Below are positions 8,298-17,251 of a stretch of 64,000 nt of DNA, one piece after another (positions within the stretch are counted from its first letter, which is position 1; each line of letters begins with the position of its first letter). A program made the position numbers and the translations under genes. A model generated the notes under the pieces. It searched no databases. It was not told where the DNA came from and worked only from the letters and a program-made list of their open reading frames with translations. This DNA is from Bradyrhizobium sp. Ash2021 (GTDB lineage Bacteria > Pseudomonadota > Alphaproteobacteria > Rhizobiales > Xanthobacteraceae), in the NCBI RefSeq assembly GCF_031202265.1, contig NZ_CP100604.1, positions 8,228,501 through 8,292,500 of the forward strand, written 5' to 3'.

Positions 8298-8732
8298 TCA
8301 GGCGGCCGGCTTATAAAGCTTCGACGCGCTGGCCTTGATCGGCTCGACGGTCTCGGTCGCAACCTTCTGGCCCAATTCGGCCAGTTCCTTGGCCTGGGCG
8401 GCAAGCGTCTCAAACTGCTTGCGGGTATGCGAGGTCCACAGCTCCAGCGCGGCCGACGGCGTTTTCACGCCGAACAATTCCTGCGCGAAGTCGAGCGAGG
8501 CCGAGGTGTTCGCCTTGAAGAATTCGAGCAGCTTGGCGGAGTATTCGCTGGCGCCCTTGCTGGCGGTCGTGAACACCGCCTCGATGGTGCCGTTATGGGT
8601 CTCGGCGGCATCCTTGAACTTGGCGTAGCTGTCGCGGACCTGCGAAACGCCCTTTTCGGCGAACGCGCGCACCTGCTCGGGTACCTCGAACGGGATGATG
8701 GAGGCGGAGAACGGATCGGTGGGGTTGGTCAT
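8298..8732 (-). CDS. Phasin family protein
   Basis: From the ATG at 8732, preceded by GAAGGA, the protein has 144 residues and begins MTNPTDPFSAS; an upstream reading to 8819 has no ribosome site. It has the phasin pattern: an entirely helical amphipathic body (residues ~20-135), with VRAFAEKGVSQVRDSYAKF, and a SASLDFAQELFG segment matching the second phasin nearby. Phasins coat polyhydroxyalkanoate granules in the cytoplasm and control their size and number. A second phasin lies 249 bases upstream, each with its own ribosome site. The PHA synthase gene of this window is nearly 30 kb away. Confidence 0.88.
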   Translation of the reverse strand: MTNPTDPFSASIIPFEVPEQVRAFAEKGVSQVRDSYAKFKDAAETHNGTIEAVFTTASKGASEYSAKLLEFFKANTSASLDFAQELFGVKTPSAALELWTSHTRKQFETLAAQAKELAELGQKVATETVEPIKASASKLYKPAA

Positions 8733-8981
8733 GGCATTTATCCTTCGCAATGGGGTGAAACACTGTGACCCATTGCGTGCCCGGCTACGCGAAATGCCGG
8801 AAACGTCGAATCGGATCACCTACTCAAACTCACGGAAGTGCCCAACCACGGGCCTGCCCAATAAGCACCCATATCATGTCAATTTTGTGCATCGCAACGG
8901 AGAATTGAGTGCGACGCCGCATACCTGACCCGGAATGGATGCAAGTTCCGCGCGGGAACCGCTGGGGTTGTGTCGGGAGCG

Positions 8982-9359
8982 TTAGGCCTTGGGCTTGGCG
9001 GCCTCCATCGCGGCCTTGCTCACGATCTGGCCCATTTCGCTGGCCTGCTCCGCCAGTGACCGCATTTGAGCCTGCACATATTCGCTGTGCAGACGCATCA
9101 CCTCGGTCAGGTCCTTGGCTTTCAGCAGCGACTGGGCATAGTCCAGCGAGGCCTGCACGTTCTTTTCGGCATAGGCGATCGCCTTGCTGCTGATGTCCTT
9201 GGCGCCGGCGCGAACCGTGGCGCCGCGCTCCTCGAGCGAACCTGCGGTCGCCTGCGCAGAGGTCAGGAATTTCTCGAAAGTCTTGCGGGCCTGATCGAAG
9301 CTCGCCTCGGCCATCGCCTTCATGTCCTTGGGAATCTCGAAACGCGTATCTTCATTCAT
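8982..9359 (-). CDS. Second phasin family protein
   Basis: From the ATG at 9359 behind a strong AAAGGAG, this gives 125 residues starting MNEDTRFEIPKDM; the open frame runs further upstream without a start signal. It is helical and amphipathic throughout, with FDQARKTFEKFLTSAQ near residues 21-36 and QASLDYAQSLLKAK near 69-82, a repeat of the same motif in the first phasin. The ending AAKPKA resembles the lysine/alanine tails of PHA granule proteins. It probably binds granules in the cytoplasm. Tandem phasin paralogues suggest a small duplication; divergence in the N-terminus may separate early and late granule roles, which is speculation. Confidence 0.88.
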   Translation of the reverse strand: MNEDTRFEIPKDMKAMAEASFDQARKTFEKFLTSAQATAGSLEERGATVRAGAKDISSKAIAYAEKNVQASLDYAQSLLKAKDLTEVMRLHSEYVQAQMRSLAEQASEMGQIVSKAAMEAAKPKA

Positions 9360-9715
9360 AATCCCACTCCTTTTTCGTTGGCGGGTTTCGTTGGCGGAGC
9401 CAGCCTTAAGCCCCGGTTCCCGGCAACCCGCATCAGGATATCGCCAAAAGACCTCACCGGTGTGACGCGGTATCCACCGGCTCCCTATCGTGGACCCCTG
9501 ATGGCGCTTTGCAACATCCCAACGCGTAGGGCGGCTAAACAGTTCGACCGGATTAAGGTTATCTCGGCTTTGGATAGCGCCGCCGTAGCCGGGCCGTGGA
9601 CCTGCCGCTCCTCGCTTGCGATACTCGCGGTCCACCAAGGCGGCCATCGTTTGGCCGCCGGTTTCTGAAGCCATTATCGGGCAAAAAGCCCGACCTGTGC
9701 GGTCATATCGTCGCG
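9360..9715. other. Intergenic region between phasin and kinase genes
   Basis: About 360 bases separating divergently transcribed genes; it must hold both promoters. The translated frames crossing it lack ribosome sites and family features. I see no convincing repeat or hairpin. Confidence 0.5.
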
Positions 9716-12700
9716 ATGAATAATGCGGAATTCCAGTTGCACGTGCTTGGCGATCCCAGATTGGCGTTGCATGCAACCAGCGCCCTGCCCGCATGGCTTT
9801 GGTCGACCGACGGCACCCGGATTCTGTGGGCCAATCCGGTTGGCGCCCGCGTGTTCGGCGCCGCCAATGCGGCAGCCCTCGCGCAGAAGATTTTCGGACC
9901 GGCGGATCCGCACCGGCGACAGGTCGCGCAGCTCGGCGGCCGGTTGCCGCACAATGGCGCGATCCGGCTGGAGCGTCTGCGCGGCTTCGGCGCTTCGCCC
10001 GGCATGCTCGCGACCTGCAGCTGCGCGCGGCTCGATTTTCCGGATGGCAGCCACGGCATCTTCGTTACAACAGGCAGCGCCTCCGGCCGCACCATGCCGC
10101 TGGTCGAACGGCTGCAGCGGCTGGTCGAGGGCATCGACCGGCCGATCGCGGTGTTTGCCTGCGACGGCATGTTCATCGGCGCCAGCGATGCGGAGCGTCC
10201 GCTGCTCGGCTTTCGCAATCTCTCCGAGGCCGGTCTCGACGCGGCGCGCGCCGACGCGTTGAAACAGGGCCGTGTCGAAACGCCTGTCGGCATCGGCCAC
10301 ATGGTGCTGCAGCGTGTCGGCCAGGGCGCCGATATCGGCCTGGTCGCGCTGATCGCGCCCGGCACCACCCAGGCCGCTCATCATACGCGGCCTGCCGCGC
10401 CGCTGCTGCTGGAAGCCAAACTGCCCGAGGCGGAAGCGCCGGCTGTCGCTGCCGTGACGGAGCCGCCGGCCGCTGCGGCCGTCGATCGATCCTTCGCAAG
10501 CTACGAAGCGCCGGCACTATCCGGCGAAGCGCCCGCCGAGTTCGCCTTGTTCGATGCATTTGAGGAGCCGCCTGCGGAAGCCGTTGCTGAACATGTCGTT
10601 GCGGAAGAGCCGGCCGAACCCGACATGCAGACGCTGCCACCCGATCTTCCGCATGACGGAGGCGCGCCGGTCGAAGCGTCAGACAGCGAAACATCGTATG
10701 ATGAAACGCCGCCTGTTGATTCCCCGCATTCCGAACTGACGCAGCAGACGGTGACACCGGAGATCGAAGTGCCGCCGCACGAGCCATCGCCCTACGTCGA
10801 GGCCGTCGCCGATGAACCGGCAGCCGAGCCTGTCGAGGAGCCGGCGCCTGCGCCCGTTGCAGAATCACCGCCACCACCGGCCGCCGAAATTTCCGCGCCG
10901 GCGCAGGCGCCGATGCCGGTCAAGGCGCCGTCATGGCTCGACGAGCCGCTGCCGAATACGCGCCGGCTGCCGCTGCGCTTCATGTGGCAGATGGATCATG
11001 AGGGCCGCTTCTCGCTCGGCTCGGACGAATTCACCCGCCTGATCGGTGCGCGCACTGCCGCCGGTTTCGGCCGGCTGTGGAGCGACATCTCGCACGCTTT
11101 CGGACTCGATCCTGAAGGCCGCGTGATGAAGGCATTTGCCACGCGCGATACCTGGAGCGGCATCACGCTGAATTGGCCGGTCGATGGCGGCGGCCGCCTG
11201 CCGGTCGAATTGTCGGGCCTGCCGATCTTCGACGGCACGCGGAATTTTGCCGGCTATCGGGGCTTCGGCGTTTGCCGCGACCTCGACGGACTGGCGCGGC
11301 TGGCCGCGTTGCGCCGCTATGAGTTCTTCGGTGCGCCGCTTGCGCCGCAAGCGTTGTCGGCTGACGTCGTTAAGGCAGGTTCGGCCCCGGACGCGCCAGG
11401 CGAAGATCGGCCTGCAAAAGACGCGTCCGCTCACGACGTACCAACGCCCGCTGAACACCTGCTCACCGAAGATCTGCCCGCCAAAGACTTGTTCGAAGAA
11501 ACCTTGCCTCAAGAAAATTTGCCTCTGGAAAACTTGATCGCCGAGGAGCCGCCCCTTGCGGATGTTCCCGGCGACCTCAGCGTTGATCCGGCTGCCGAAT
11601 TGCCGGAACCGATGGCGTCAGAGACTTCACAACAAACCGATTTGGAAGCGCCCGTGGAAACCCCCGTGGAAATGCCAGCGGAAACGCCGAAGAATGTGTT
11701 GCCGTTCCGCCCGATCGGCGACAGCAAACCGCCGTCGCTGACGCCGGTCGAAAACAGCGCCTTCAACGAACTCGCGCGGCAATTGTCGGCGCGGCTCGAG
11801 ACCGAAATGGGCGCGGACACAACGCCGCCCGCGATCGATGTCGACGACACCGTGGTCGAGCCGCCCGCGTCTGAAACGCGCAACGTGGCAAGTGAACTGA
11901 AAAGTGAACTGAACAGCGAACCGCCGGCCGGCGAACAACCCGATTGGCTGGCGCCCCCGGAACCGCCCGCACGCGGCGAGGCCAAACGCGACAAGGCGCT
12001 GCTCGATCTCATTCCGGTCGGCGTGCTGATCTACCGGCTCGACTGGCTGCTCTACGCCAACCCCGCGTTTCTCGCGCAGATTGGCTATGCCGGCCTGCAC
12101 GCGCTGGAGGATGCTGGCGGCCTCGACGCGCTCTACGTCGAGCCCGGCGTGTCGAACGCCTCCAGCACGTCGGACACCGGCACGCCGGTCAAGATTTCGG
12201 CGAGCCAGCCGTCGGAGCAACAAACGCCGCCGCAGGCTGTCGACGCGCACCTCTACACGATTTCATGGGACGGCGATTCCGCGCTCGCTTTGATCTTTTC
12301 GGGCCCTCATTCGCAAGGCGCGGCTGTCGCGGCTGCGATCGCGGAAGCGGCTCCGGTCATCGAGCCATCGGCGGTCGGCCACGCCGACGCCGAGGAACTC
12401 GGCGCCATCCTCGACACCACGGCCGAAGGCATCGTGATGTTCGACGCCGAGGGCAACATCAACTCGGCCAATCGCAGCGCCGAAGCGCTGTTCGGCTATG
12501 ACGGGACCGAGCTCGTGCAGCGCAATCTCGCCGATTTGTTCGCGCCGGAGAGCCAGCACGCGGTGTTCGACTATCTCACCAGCATCAAATCCGGCAGCGT
12601 CGAGAGCCTGCTCGATCACGGCCTCGATGCGCTCGGGCGCGTCGCCAGGGGCGGCCTCGTCCCGCTGGCGATGACCATGGGACGCACGCGGGCCGACGGG

Positions 12701-13492
12701 CCGAATTTCTTCGCCGTGTTCCGCGATCTTACGCCTGCAAAAAAGACCGAGGGCGAATTGCGCGAGGCGCGGCGGCTGGCCGATCGCGGCGCCAACGCCA
12801 AGGCCGACGTGCTGGCGCGGATCAGTCATGAGGTGCGCACGCCGCTGAACGCCATCATCGGTTTTGCCGAGGTGATGATCGGCGAGCGTTTCGGTTCGCT
12901 CGGCAACGAGCGCTACGCCGAATACATGAAAGACATCCGCGCCTCCGGCGAACGGGTGATCGCCATCATCAACGATCTGCTCGACCTCTCCAGGATCGAG
13001 ACTGGCAAGCTCGATCTTTCCTTCACCAACCAGAACCTCAATGAACTGGTCGAGAGCTGCGTCGCAGTGATGCAGCCGCAGGCCAACCGCGAACGCATCA
13101 TCATCCGCACGTCGCTCGCACATATGTTGCCGCCGGTGGTGGCCGACGCTCGCGCGCTGCACCAGATCACGCTGAACCTGATCGGCAATTCGATCCATCT
13201 CGCCAATGCCGGCGGCCAGGTCATCGTCTCCACGGCGCTGTCGGATTTCGGCGAGGTGGTGCTGCGCGTCCGCGATACCGGCCAGGGCCTCAACGACAAT
13301 GAGGTGGCCGCGGCGCTGGAGCCGTTCCGCACCCCGCCACCATCGGATCAGTCCTCCGACAATTCGCCGGTCAATCTGTCGCTGACCAAGGCCCTGGTCG
13401 AAGCCAACCGCGCCAAGTTCCAGATCAAGACCGGCGGCCGTACGGGCACGCTGATCGAAGTGGTGTTTTCCCACGCGACCGCGAAGGCCTAG
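9716..13492 (+). CDS. Very large multi-PAS histidine kinase, PleC/DivJ/PdhS-like
   Basis: About 1258 residues from the ATG at 9716, where similarity to a PAS-like segment begins. Order: PAS-like ~20-120; a Pro/Glu-rich, probably disordered linker ~225-410; PAS ~415-530; a second disordered linker ~540-755; PAS ~760-800; PAS ~890-1000; HisKA with His1038 in SHEVRTPLNAIIGF; HATPase from ~1140. The HisKA motif is that of the kinases that act on DivK in alphaproteobacterial cell-cycle control. No membrane segment is seen, so it is cytoplasmic. The ATPase keeps the N box (NLIGNS) and G1 (DTGQGL), but where the glycine-rich G2 lid is expected (~1215-1222) it has SPVNLSLTK. It may be weak as a kinase or act as a phosphatase or scaffold. 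Confidence 0.87.
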   Translation: MNNAEFQLHVLGDPRLALHATSALPAWLWSTDGTRILWANPVGARVFGAANAAALAQKIFGPADPHRRQVAQLGGRLPHNGAIRLERLRGFGASPGMLATCSCARLDFPDGSHGIFVTTGSASGRTMPLVERLQRLVEGIDRPIAVFACDGMFIGASDAERPLLGFRNLSEAGLDAARADALKQGRVETPVGIGHMVLQRVGQGADIGLVALIAPGTTQAAHHTRPAAPLLLEAKLPEAEAPAVAAVTEPPAAAAVDRSFASYEAPALSGEAPAEFALFDAFEEPPAEAVAEHVVAEEPAEPDMQTLPPDLPHDGGAPVEASDSETSYDETPPVDSPHSELTQQTVTPEIEVPPHEPSPYVEAVADEPAAEPVEEPAPAPVAESPPPPAAEISAPAQAPMPVKAPSWLDEPLPNTRRLPLRFMWQMDHEGRFSLGSDEFTRLIGARTAAGFGRLWSDISHAFGLDPEGRVMKAFATRDTWSGITLNWPVDGGGRLPVELSGLPIFDGTRNFAGYRGFGVCRDLDGLARLAALRRYEFFGAPLAPQALSADVVKAGSAPDAPGEDRPAKDASAHDVPTPAEHLLTEDLPAKDLFEETLPQENLPLENLIAEEPPLADVPGDLSVDPAAELPEPMASETSQQTDLEAPVETPVEMPAETPKNVLPFRPIGDSKPPSLTPVENSAFNELARQLSARLETEMGADTTPPAIDVDDTVVEPPASETRNVASELKSELNSEPPAGEQPDWLAPPEPPARGEAKRDKALLDLIPVGVLIYRLDWLLYANPAFLAQIGYAGLHALEDAGGLDALYVEPGVSNASSTSDTGTPVKISASQPSEQQTPPQAVDAHLYTISWDGDSALALIFSGPHSQGAAVAAAIAEAAPVIEPSAVGHADAEELGAILDTTAEGIVMFDAEGNINSANRSAEALFGYDGTELVQRNLADLFAPESQHAVFDYLTSIKSGSVESLLDHGLDALGRVARGGLVPLAMTMGRTRADGPNFFAVFRDLTPAKKTEGELREARRLADRGANAKADVLARISHEVRTPLNAIIGFAEVMIGERFGSLGNERYAEYMKDIRASGERVIAIINDLLDLSRIETGKLDLSFTNQNLNELVESCVAVMQPQANRERIIIRTSLAHMLPPVVADARALHQITLNLIGNSIHLANAGGQVIVSTALSDFGEVVLRVRDTGQGLNDNEVAAALEPFRTPPPSDQSSDNSPVNLSLTKALVEANRAKFQIKTGGRTGTLIEVVFSHATAKA

Positions 13493-13504
13493 ATTGCTTC
13501 ATCA

Positions 13505-13700
13505 TGGCCGGGCATAGCCGTCCGAAGGACGGCGTCGCTTCCGCTCGCCGATGACCAGCCATCCACGTCTTTCTTGCCTCAATGCAGCTAAGACGTGGAT
13601 ACCCGGCATCGCAGACAAGTTTACGCAGTCTGCGCAAGGCAGACAGCTAATGGCCGGGCACGACGAGCCAGCTCCGCTGCGGGCATCTGTCGCGCCCAAA
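13505..13700. repeat. Interspersed palindromic repeat block
   Basis: ATGGCCGGGCA occurs at both ends (13504 and 13650), with a CCGTCC-GAAG-GACGG hairpin between them and an ACGTCTT...AAGACGT inverted pair at 13567-13595. This fills the gap between two + strand genes and matches a type of intergenic repeat common in Bradyrhizobium, a family statement made from memory. Confidence 0.6.
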
Positions 13701-13791
13701 CAGCACGCCACGGCATAACTTTTGCTCGATCAACCTTGCTCGAATGCATCCGCCCCGGATCGCCTATATTATAAGCAGTTTGGAACGCCTG

Positions 13792-14622
13792 ATGATACGC
13801 TGCCTCGTTGTCGCGGATCTGCATTATTCACTGCCGCAATTCGACTGGTTGATCGCCGCCGCGCCACAATTCGATCTCGTGATCTTTGCCGGCGATGCGC
13901 TCGACGTCGGCTCCTTCGTCGATTTCCGCGCCCAGATCGTGGTGGTGAAGAAATATCTTTCGCTGTTGTCCGGCATCACCCGCGTCATTCTGTGCTCGGG
14001 CAATCACGACCTCGACGAACGCAGCCCGGAGGGCGAGAAGATATCCCGCTGGGTCGGCGAGGCGCGCGAACTCGGCATCACCTGCGATGGCGACAGTTTT
14101 GCGATCGGCGACACCCTGTTCACGATCTGCCCGTGGTGGGACGGGCCGCGGGTGAAAGCGCGCATCGAGAACCAGCTTCTTGAGGCCGCCGCCAAACGGC
14201 TGAAGCGATGGGTTTGGGTTCATCACGCGCCGCCCGCGAATTCGCCGACGAGCTGGGGCGGCAAGCGGTTCTTCGGCGACGTCGAGCTGGTGCAATGGAT
14301 CCAGCGCTACCAGCCCGCGATGGTGATCTCGGGCCATGTGCACCAGTCGCCGTTCATCCCCGACGGGTCGTGGTTCGACCGGCTCGGCACCACCTGGGTC
14401 TTCAACGCCGGGCTGCAGCCCGGCCGGCCACCGGTCCATATCGTGCTCGATATCGACGAAGGCACGGCGTTCTGGCTGTCCGCTGGCGACGCGCAATGGA
14501 TCGACCTCAACGCGCCGATGCAGCGGCCGGCGGCGCCGGTCATACATCCACCGGCCTGGCTCACATCCTTGGGTCGGATTGCCGATCCGATCCTGGCTGG
14601 ACCTGCGACGGCGGCAGGTTGA
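13792..14622 (+). CDS. Calcineurin-type metallophosphoesterase
   Basis: From the ATG at 13792 the product has 276 residues and begins MIRCLVVADLHYS; the frame opens 48 bases earlier. All metal-binding motifs of the family are present in order: DLH (D-x-H) near residue 10, GDALD near 34, GNHD near 79, HHAPP near 144 and GHVH near 182. Such enzymes use two metal ions to cleave phosphoesters, including nucleotides and cyclic nucleotides. It converges on a cyclic-nucleotide-binding protein gene and overlaps it by 62 bases, so the pair may be linked through a cyclic nucleotide; that link is inference. A Ser/Thr phosphatase role is also possible. Confidence 0.85.
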   Translation: MIRCLVVADLHYSLPQFDWLIAAAPQFDLVIFAGDALDVGSFVDFRAQIVVVKKYLSLLSGITRVILCSGNHDLDERSPEGEKISRWVGEARELGITCDGDSFAIGDTLFTICPWWDGPRVKARIENQLLEAAAKRLKRWVWVHHAPPANSPTSWGGKRFFGDVELVQWIQRYQPAMVISGHVHQSPFIPDGSWFDRLGTTWVFNAGLQPGRPPVHIVLDIDEGTAFWLSAGDAQWIDLNAPMQRPAAPVIHPPAWLTSLGRIADPILAGPATAAG

Positions 14623-15055
14623 TCATGCTCTGCAGGACCTCGCCGACCATCGCGAGATGGGTGCCGTGGCCGGCATATTGGTGCATCAAATCGGCAAGAT
14701 AGGTGGTCGCGACATTGAGCCGTTGCGCCAGCAATCGCGCGATCAGCAGCGCCACCGCCGGCTGGTCGCGCAAGAACGACGCGGCGTCGTTGAACTCGTA
14801 AATGACTGAATCGGACGCCGCGCGCACGGTCGCGCTGTGCGGCTGATCGAGCAGAACCGACATCTCGCCGAACATCGCGCCGGGCTCGGTGATGACGGCG
14901 ACGACGCTGTCGCCCTTGATGACCTCCACCCGCCCCTCGACCAGAACAAACAAATGGCCGGTCTTGCCGCCCTCGTGGATGAAAAGCATGCCCGCCGGCA
15001 CCTTTCGCTCCGTTCCTCCGGTGCAATAGTCAAGTACCGCGCGCATCAACATCAT
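14561..15055 (-). CDS. Cyclic nucleotide-binding domain protein without DNA-binding domain
   Basis: A 164-residue single-domain protein. Residues ~15-115 are a cNMP-binding beta-roll with the phosphate-binding cassette PGAMFGEMSVLLDQPHSATV, where the FGE glutamate and the arginine position (here PHSAT instead of PRSAT) bind the ligand. The arginine is replaced by histidine, so ligand preference may be altered. The CRP-like helix-turn-helix is missing; the remaining C-terminus is a helix plus a tail. It probably acts as a small sensor through a partner. The 3' end overlaps the phosphoesterase gene by 62 bases on the other strand, an uncommon arrangement for two real genes, though both have clear motifs. 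Confidence 0.82.
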   Translation of the reverse strand: MMLMRAVLDYCTGGTERKVPAGMLFIHEGGKTGHLFVLVEGRVEVIKGDSVVAVITEPGAMFGEMSVLLDQPHSATVRAASDSVIYEFNDAASFLRDQPAVALLIARLLAQRLNVATTYLADLMHQYAGHGTHLAMVGEVLQSMINLPPSQVQPGSDRQSDPRM

Positions 15056-15192
15056 CTCCGCTTCGAGGCCAAAATTTCCGCTTCAAAGATTTCCGCTTCA
15101 AAGACTAGGCACGATGGATGCCGGCGTCGAACGGATAAGTTTCGCCGCCTGCTCAAATTGTCAGCAGTGATAGCCCGAGCCCGGCCGCGCCG

Positions 15193-17163
15193 TCACTTCG
15201 CAATGACCACTTCGATCGACGTCCGCTGTGCCAGCGGACTGCCTGCCGGCGGGGTCTGGCTCAGCACCTCTCCAGCGGGCTTGCCGTCTGCCGGCCTCGT
15301 GATCTCCAGCAACAGGACCTGCGGCTCGACCCCGCTCACCGGCGGTGTCGCCTCCATGTGTCTTTCGCGAACTACTGCGACTTCGTCGCGCGCCGTGACA
15401 ATGGACTTGCCGACCAGATCGGGAACCACCTGGGGGGTCGGCGCGCCCGCCTGCGGCGCGCGCTGCGGTGCCGCCTGCCTCGCGGTCCGCGTCGGCTCGC
15501 CTGCCGGTCTGGGCGGTTCGACCGAAGCGTTCGCGCGGCGATTGCTCCACAGCATTGGCGACACCAGCATCCGGATTTGCTTCTGCGCACACGCCTCCCC
15601 AACCGCAGCTTCGCCGCCATAGGCGCGGACCGTGTCGTCATAGCCGAGGCAGGCGAGCCGGTAGATCAGCTCTTGCGACAGCATGCCTTCGAAATAACCA
15701 CCATGTACGTTCGGCTTTTGATGATGCACGACATACGCGAAGAGCAGATGGAGGTGCGAATACCATTTCAGCCTGGCCTCGGCGTCGTACTCCTTGCGCC
15801 ATCTCGCAAAGGTCAGCAGCGCCAGCCAGTTGTTTCGGGTGTCGGGCGTATCCGGATTATCGCGATCGATATAATCGGTACAGTCAAAATAGGTGAACCT
15901 CTTGGGCAGTGGAGCCTGTTCGGGTGCCGCTGCGGCGGTCACGAGGCGTTTCTCCCTGGCGTCCTCGAGCGTGTCGTACAATTCCTGCAGCGTCAGATTT
16001 CCGATCCGCAGCACCCGCAGATAATCCTGCTCGTTCACGTCGATCATGCCGAAACTGCGCGACAGGATCTCGACATTGCCGAGCCGAAAGCCGTGGTTTT
16101 TGCTCTTGGCGGGGAACACGAAGTAATTCGCCAGCGTCGATATCTGCCGCAGCACCTCGTCGCCCTCGTTGCTGAACAGATAGGCTTCATCAAAGCGTGA
16201 CAACGCCGAGGCGAGGAAATTGCCGCGGGTGGACAACAATGTCTCGGCCGGAATGTCCGGCGAAGCCAGCACGAAGCGCTTGAGCTCGAAGGTTTTGCCG
16301 ATCAAATTTAAGGGCGGTTCGGGCCGCAGTGCGGGCGGCGAGCCGGCCCCGTAGGAATTCAAGGCATCGACCGGCACGGCAAAGACGTCGGACAAGGTAC
16401 GGATGGCGTTGGTGACAACGAAACCACCCATGCTGTGGCCGATGAAGGAGAGTTGAACCCGCGGCCATGGCTCGGTCCTGCTGCTCTGTTCACGCTGACG
16501 CATGATTTCGGCGTCGATGGCACGAATGACCTGAATGAGATCGGGTATGCCGTAATTCGAAGCGCGGTAATTGTCGCGAAAATACACGATAATCCGCAGC
16601 AGCACGGCCATCAGCATCAGGCCGGCTGCAGTCCAGCCGATCAGCGTAAAGACGTGCTCGCCAAGCCGGCCGAGCCAGTTCAGAACGACATTCGCCGTGC
16701 CCGGGATAAAGTAGAACGGAAGCGAGATCACGACGACAAGGATGCCCAACGTCAGAATCCAGCCCGCGAGCGTCGGCAGAGCGTCCCTCGCACCGCGCCT
16801 CGGTGCTCCCATGTTTTCCGATGGCCAGCGATAGCCGACGCAGACGAGACCCTCCCGGCTGCTGATCTGCGGGTCACGACCGATTGCCAGGGCAGCGGAC
16901 ATGTACATCCGCAACACATTCGGCTCCGGATTGTTGAAGCCGTGAACCATCACGACCAGATTTGGATTTTGTCCTTTGCCCAGATCTTCCGCGATCTGCT
17001 TCACCGCTTTCTCGGAATCATCCATCTTTTCCAAATGGGGCGCATACTCCGGCGGCAGGTCTGATGGCGGCGCTTCGTCATCGACGTTGTCGGGCGCCGT
17101 GCTTTCGATGAAGTAGGTCGATGTCGCCGTACCCTTGGCTTTATATGCGCGGAAAAAGTCCAT
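15193..17163 (-). CDS. Membrane alpha/beta hydrolase (DUF900-like) with C-terminal PASTA domain
   Basis: A 656-residue protein. An alpha/beta hydrolase begins around residue 65 (LVVMVHGFNNPE) and continues with the nucleophile elbow FIGHSMGGF near 245. Between them are two membrane helices, ~131-153 (GWILTLGILVVVISLPFYF) and ~172-196. After the hydrolase come a helical domain rich in Trp/His and a low-complexity RPAGEPTRTA linker. The last ~80 residues form a PASTA-type domain (VVPDLVGKSIVTAR, later VLSQTPPAGSPL). PASTA domains usually bind cell-wall fragments or beta-lactams in Gram-positives; their union with a hydrolase here is unusual. Substrate unknown. Confidence 0.75.
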   Translation of the reverse strand: MDFFRAYKAKGTATSTYFIESTAPDNVDDEAPPSDLPPEYAPHLEKMDDSEKAVKQIAEDLGKGQNPNLVVMVHGFNNPEPNVLRMYMSAALAIGRDPQISSREGLVCVGYRWPSENMGAPRRGARDALPTLAGWILTLGILVVVISLPFYFIPGTANVVLNWLGRLGEHVFTLIGWTAAGLMLMAVLLRIIVYFRDNYRASNYGIPDLIQVIRAIDAEIMRQREQSSRTEPWPRVQLSFIGHSMGGFVVTNAIRTLSDVFAVPVDALNSYGAGSPPALRPEPPLNLIGKTFELKRFVLASPDIPAETLLSTRGNFLASALSRFDEAYLFSNEGDEVLRQISTLANYFVFPAKSKNHGFRLGNVEILSRSFGMIDVNEQDYLRVLRIGNLTLQELYDTLEDAREKRLVTAAAAPEQAPLPKRFTYFDCTDYIDRDNPDTPDTRNNWLALLTFARWRKEYDAEARLKWYSHLHLLFAYVVHHQKPNVHGGYFEGMLSQELIYRLACLGYDDTVRAYGGEAAVGEACAQKQIRMLVSPMLWSNRRANASVEPPRPAGEPTRTARQAAPQRAPQAGAPTPQVVPDLVGKSIVTARDEVAVVRERHMEATPPVSGVEPQVLLLEITRPADGKPAGEVLSQTPPAGSPLAQRTSIEVVIAK

Positions 17164-17251
17164 GACCCGCCCCCTGCCAAAACCCGCTTCGGCTAAGCTA
17201 CGGAGGGTCGCACAATTTTACAAGCTTTGGTTGCAAGACAGCGGTGACTAC

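Noticed and set aside
12263..13474. 403-codon open frame antisense to the kinase gene
   Set aside because: It is a GC-driven shadow of the histidine kinase, whose motifs are certain. Its composition is Arg/Gly/Asp-repetitive without domain features.
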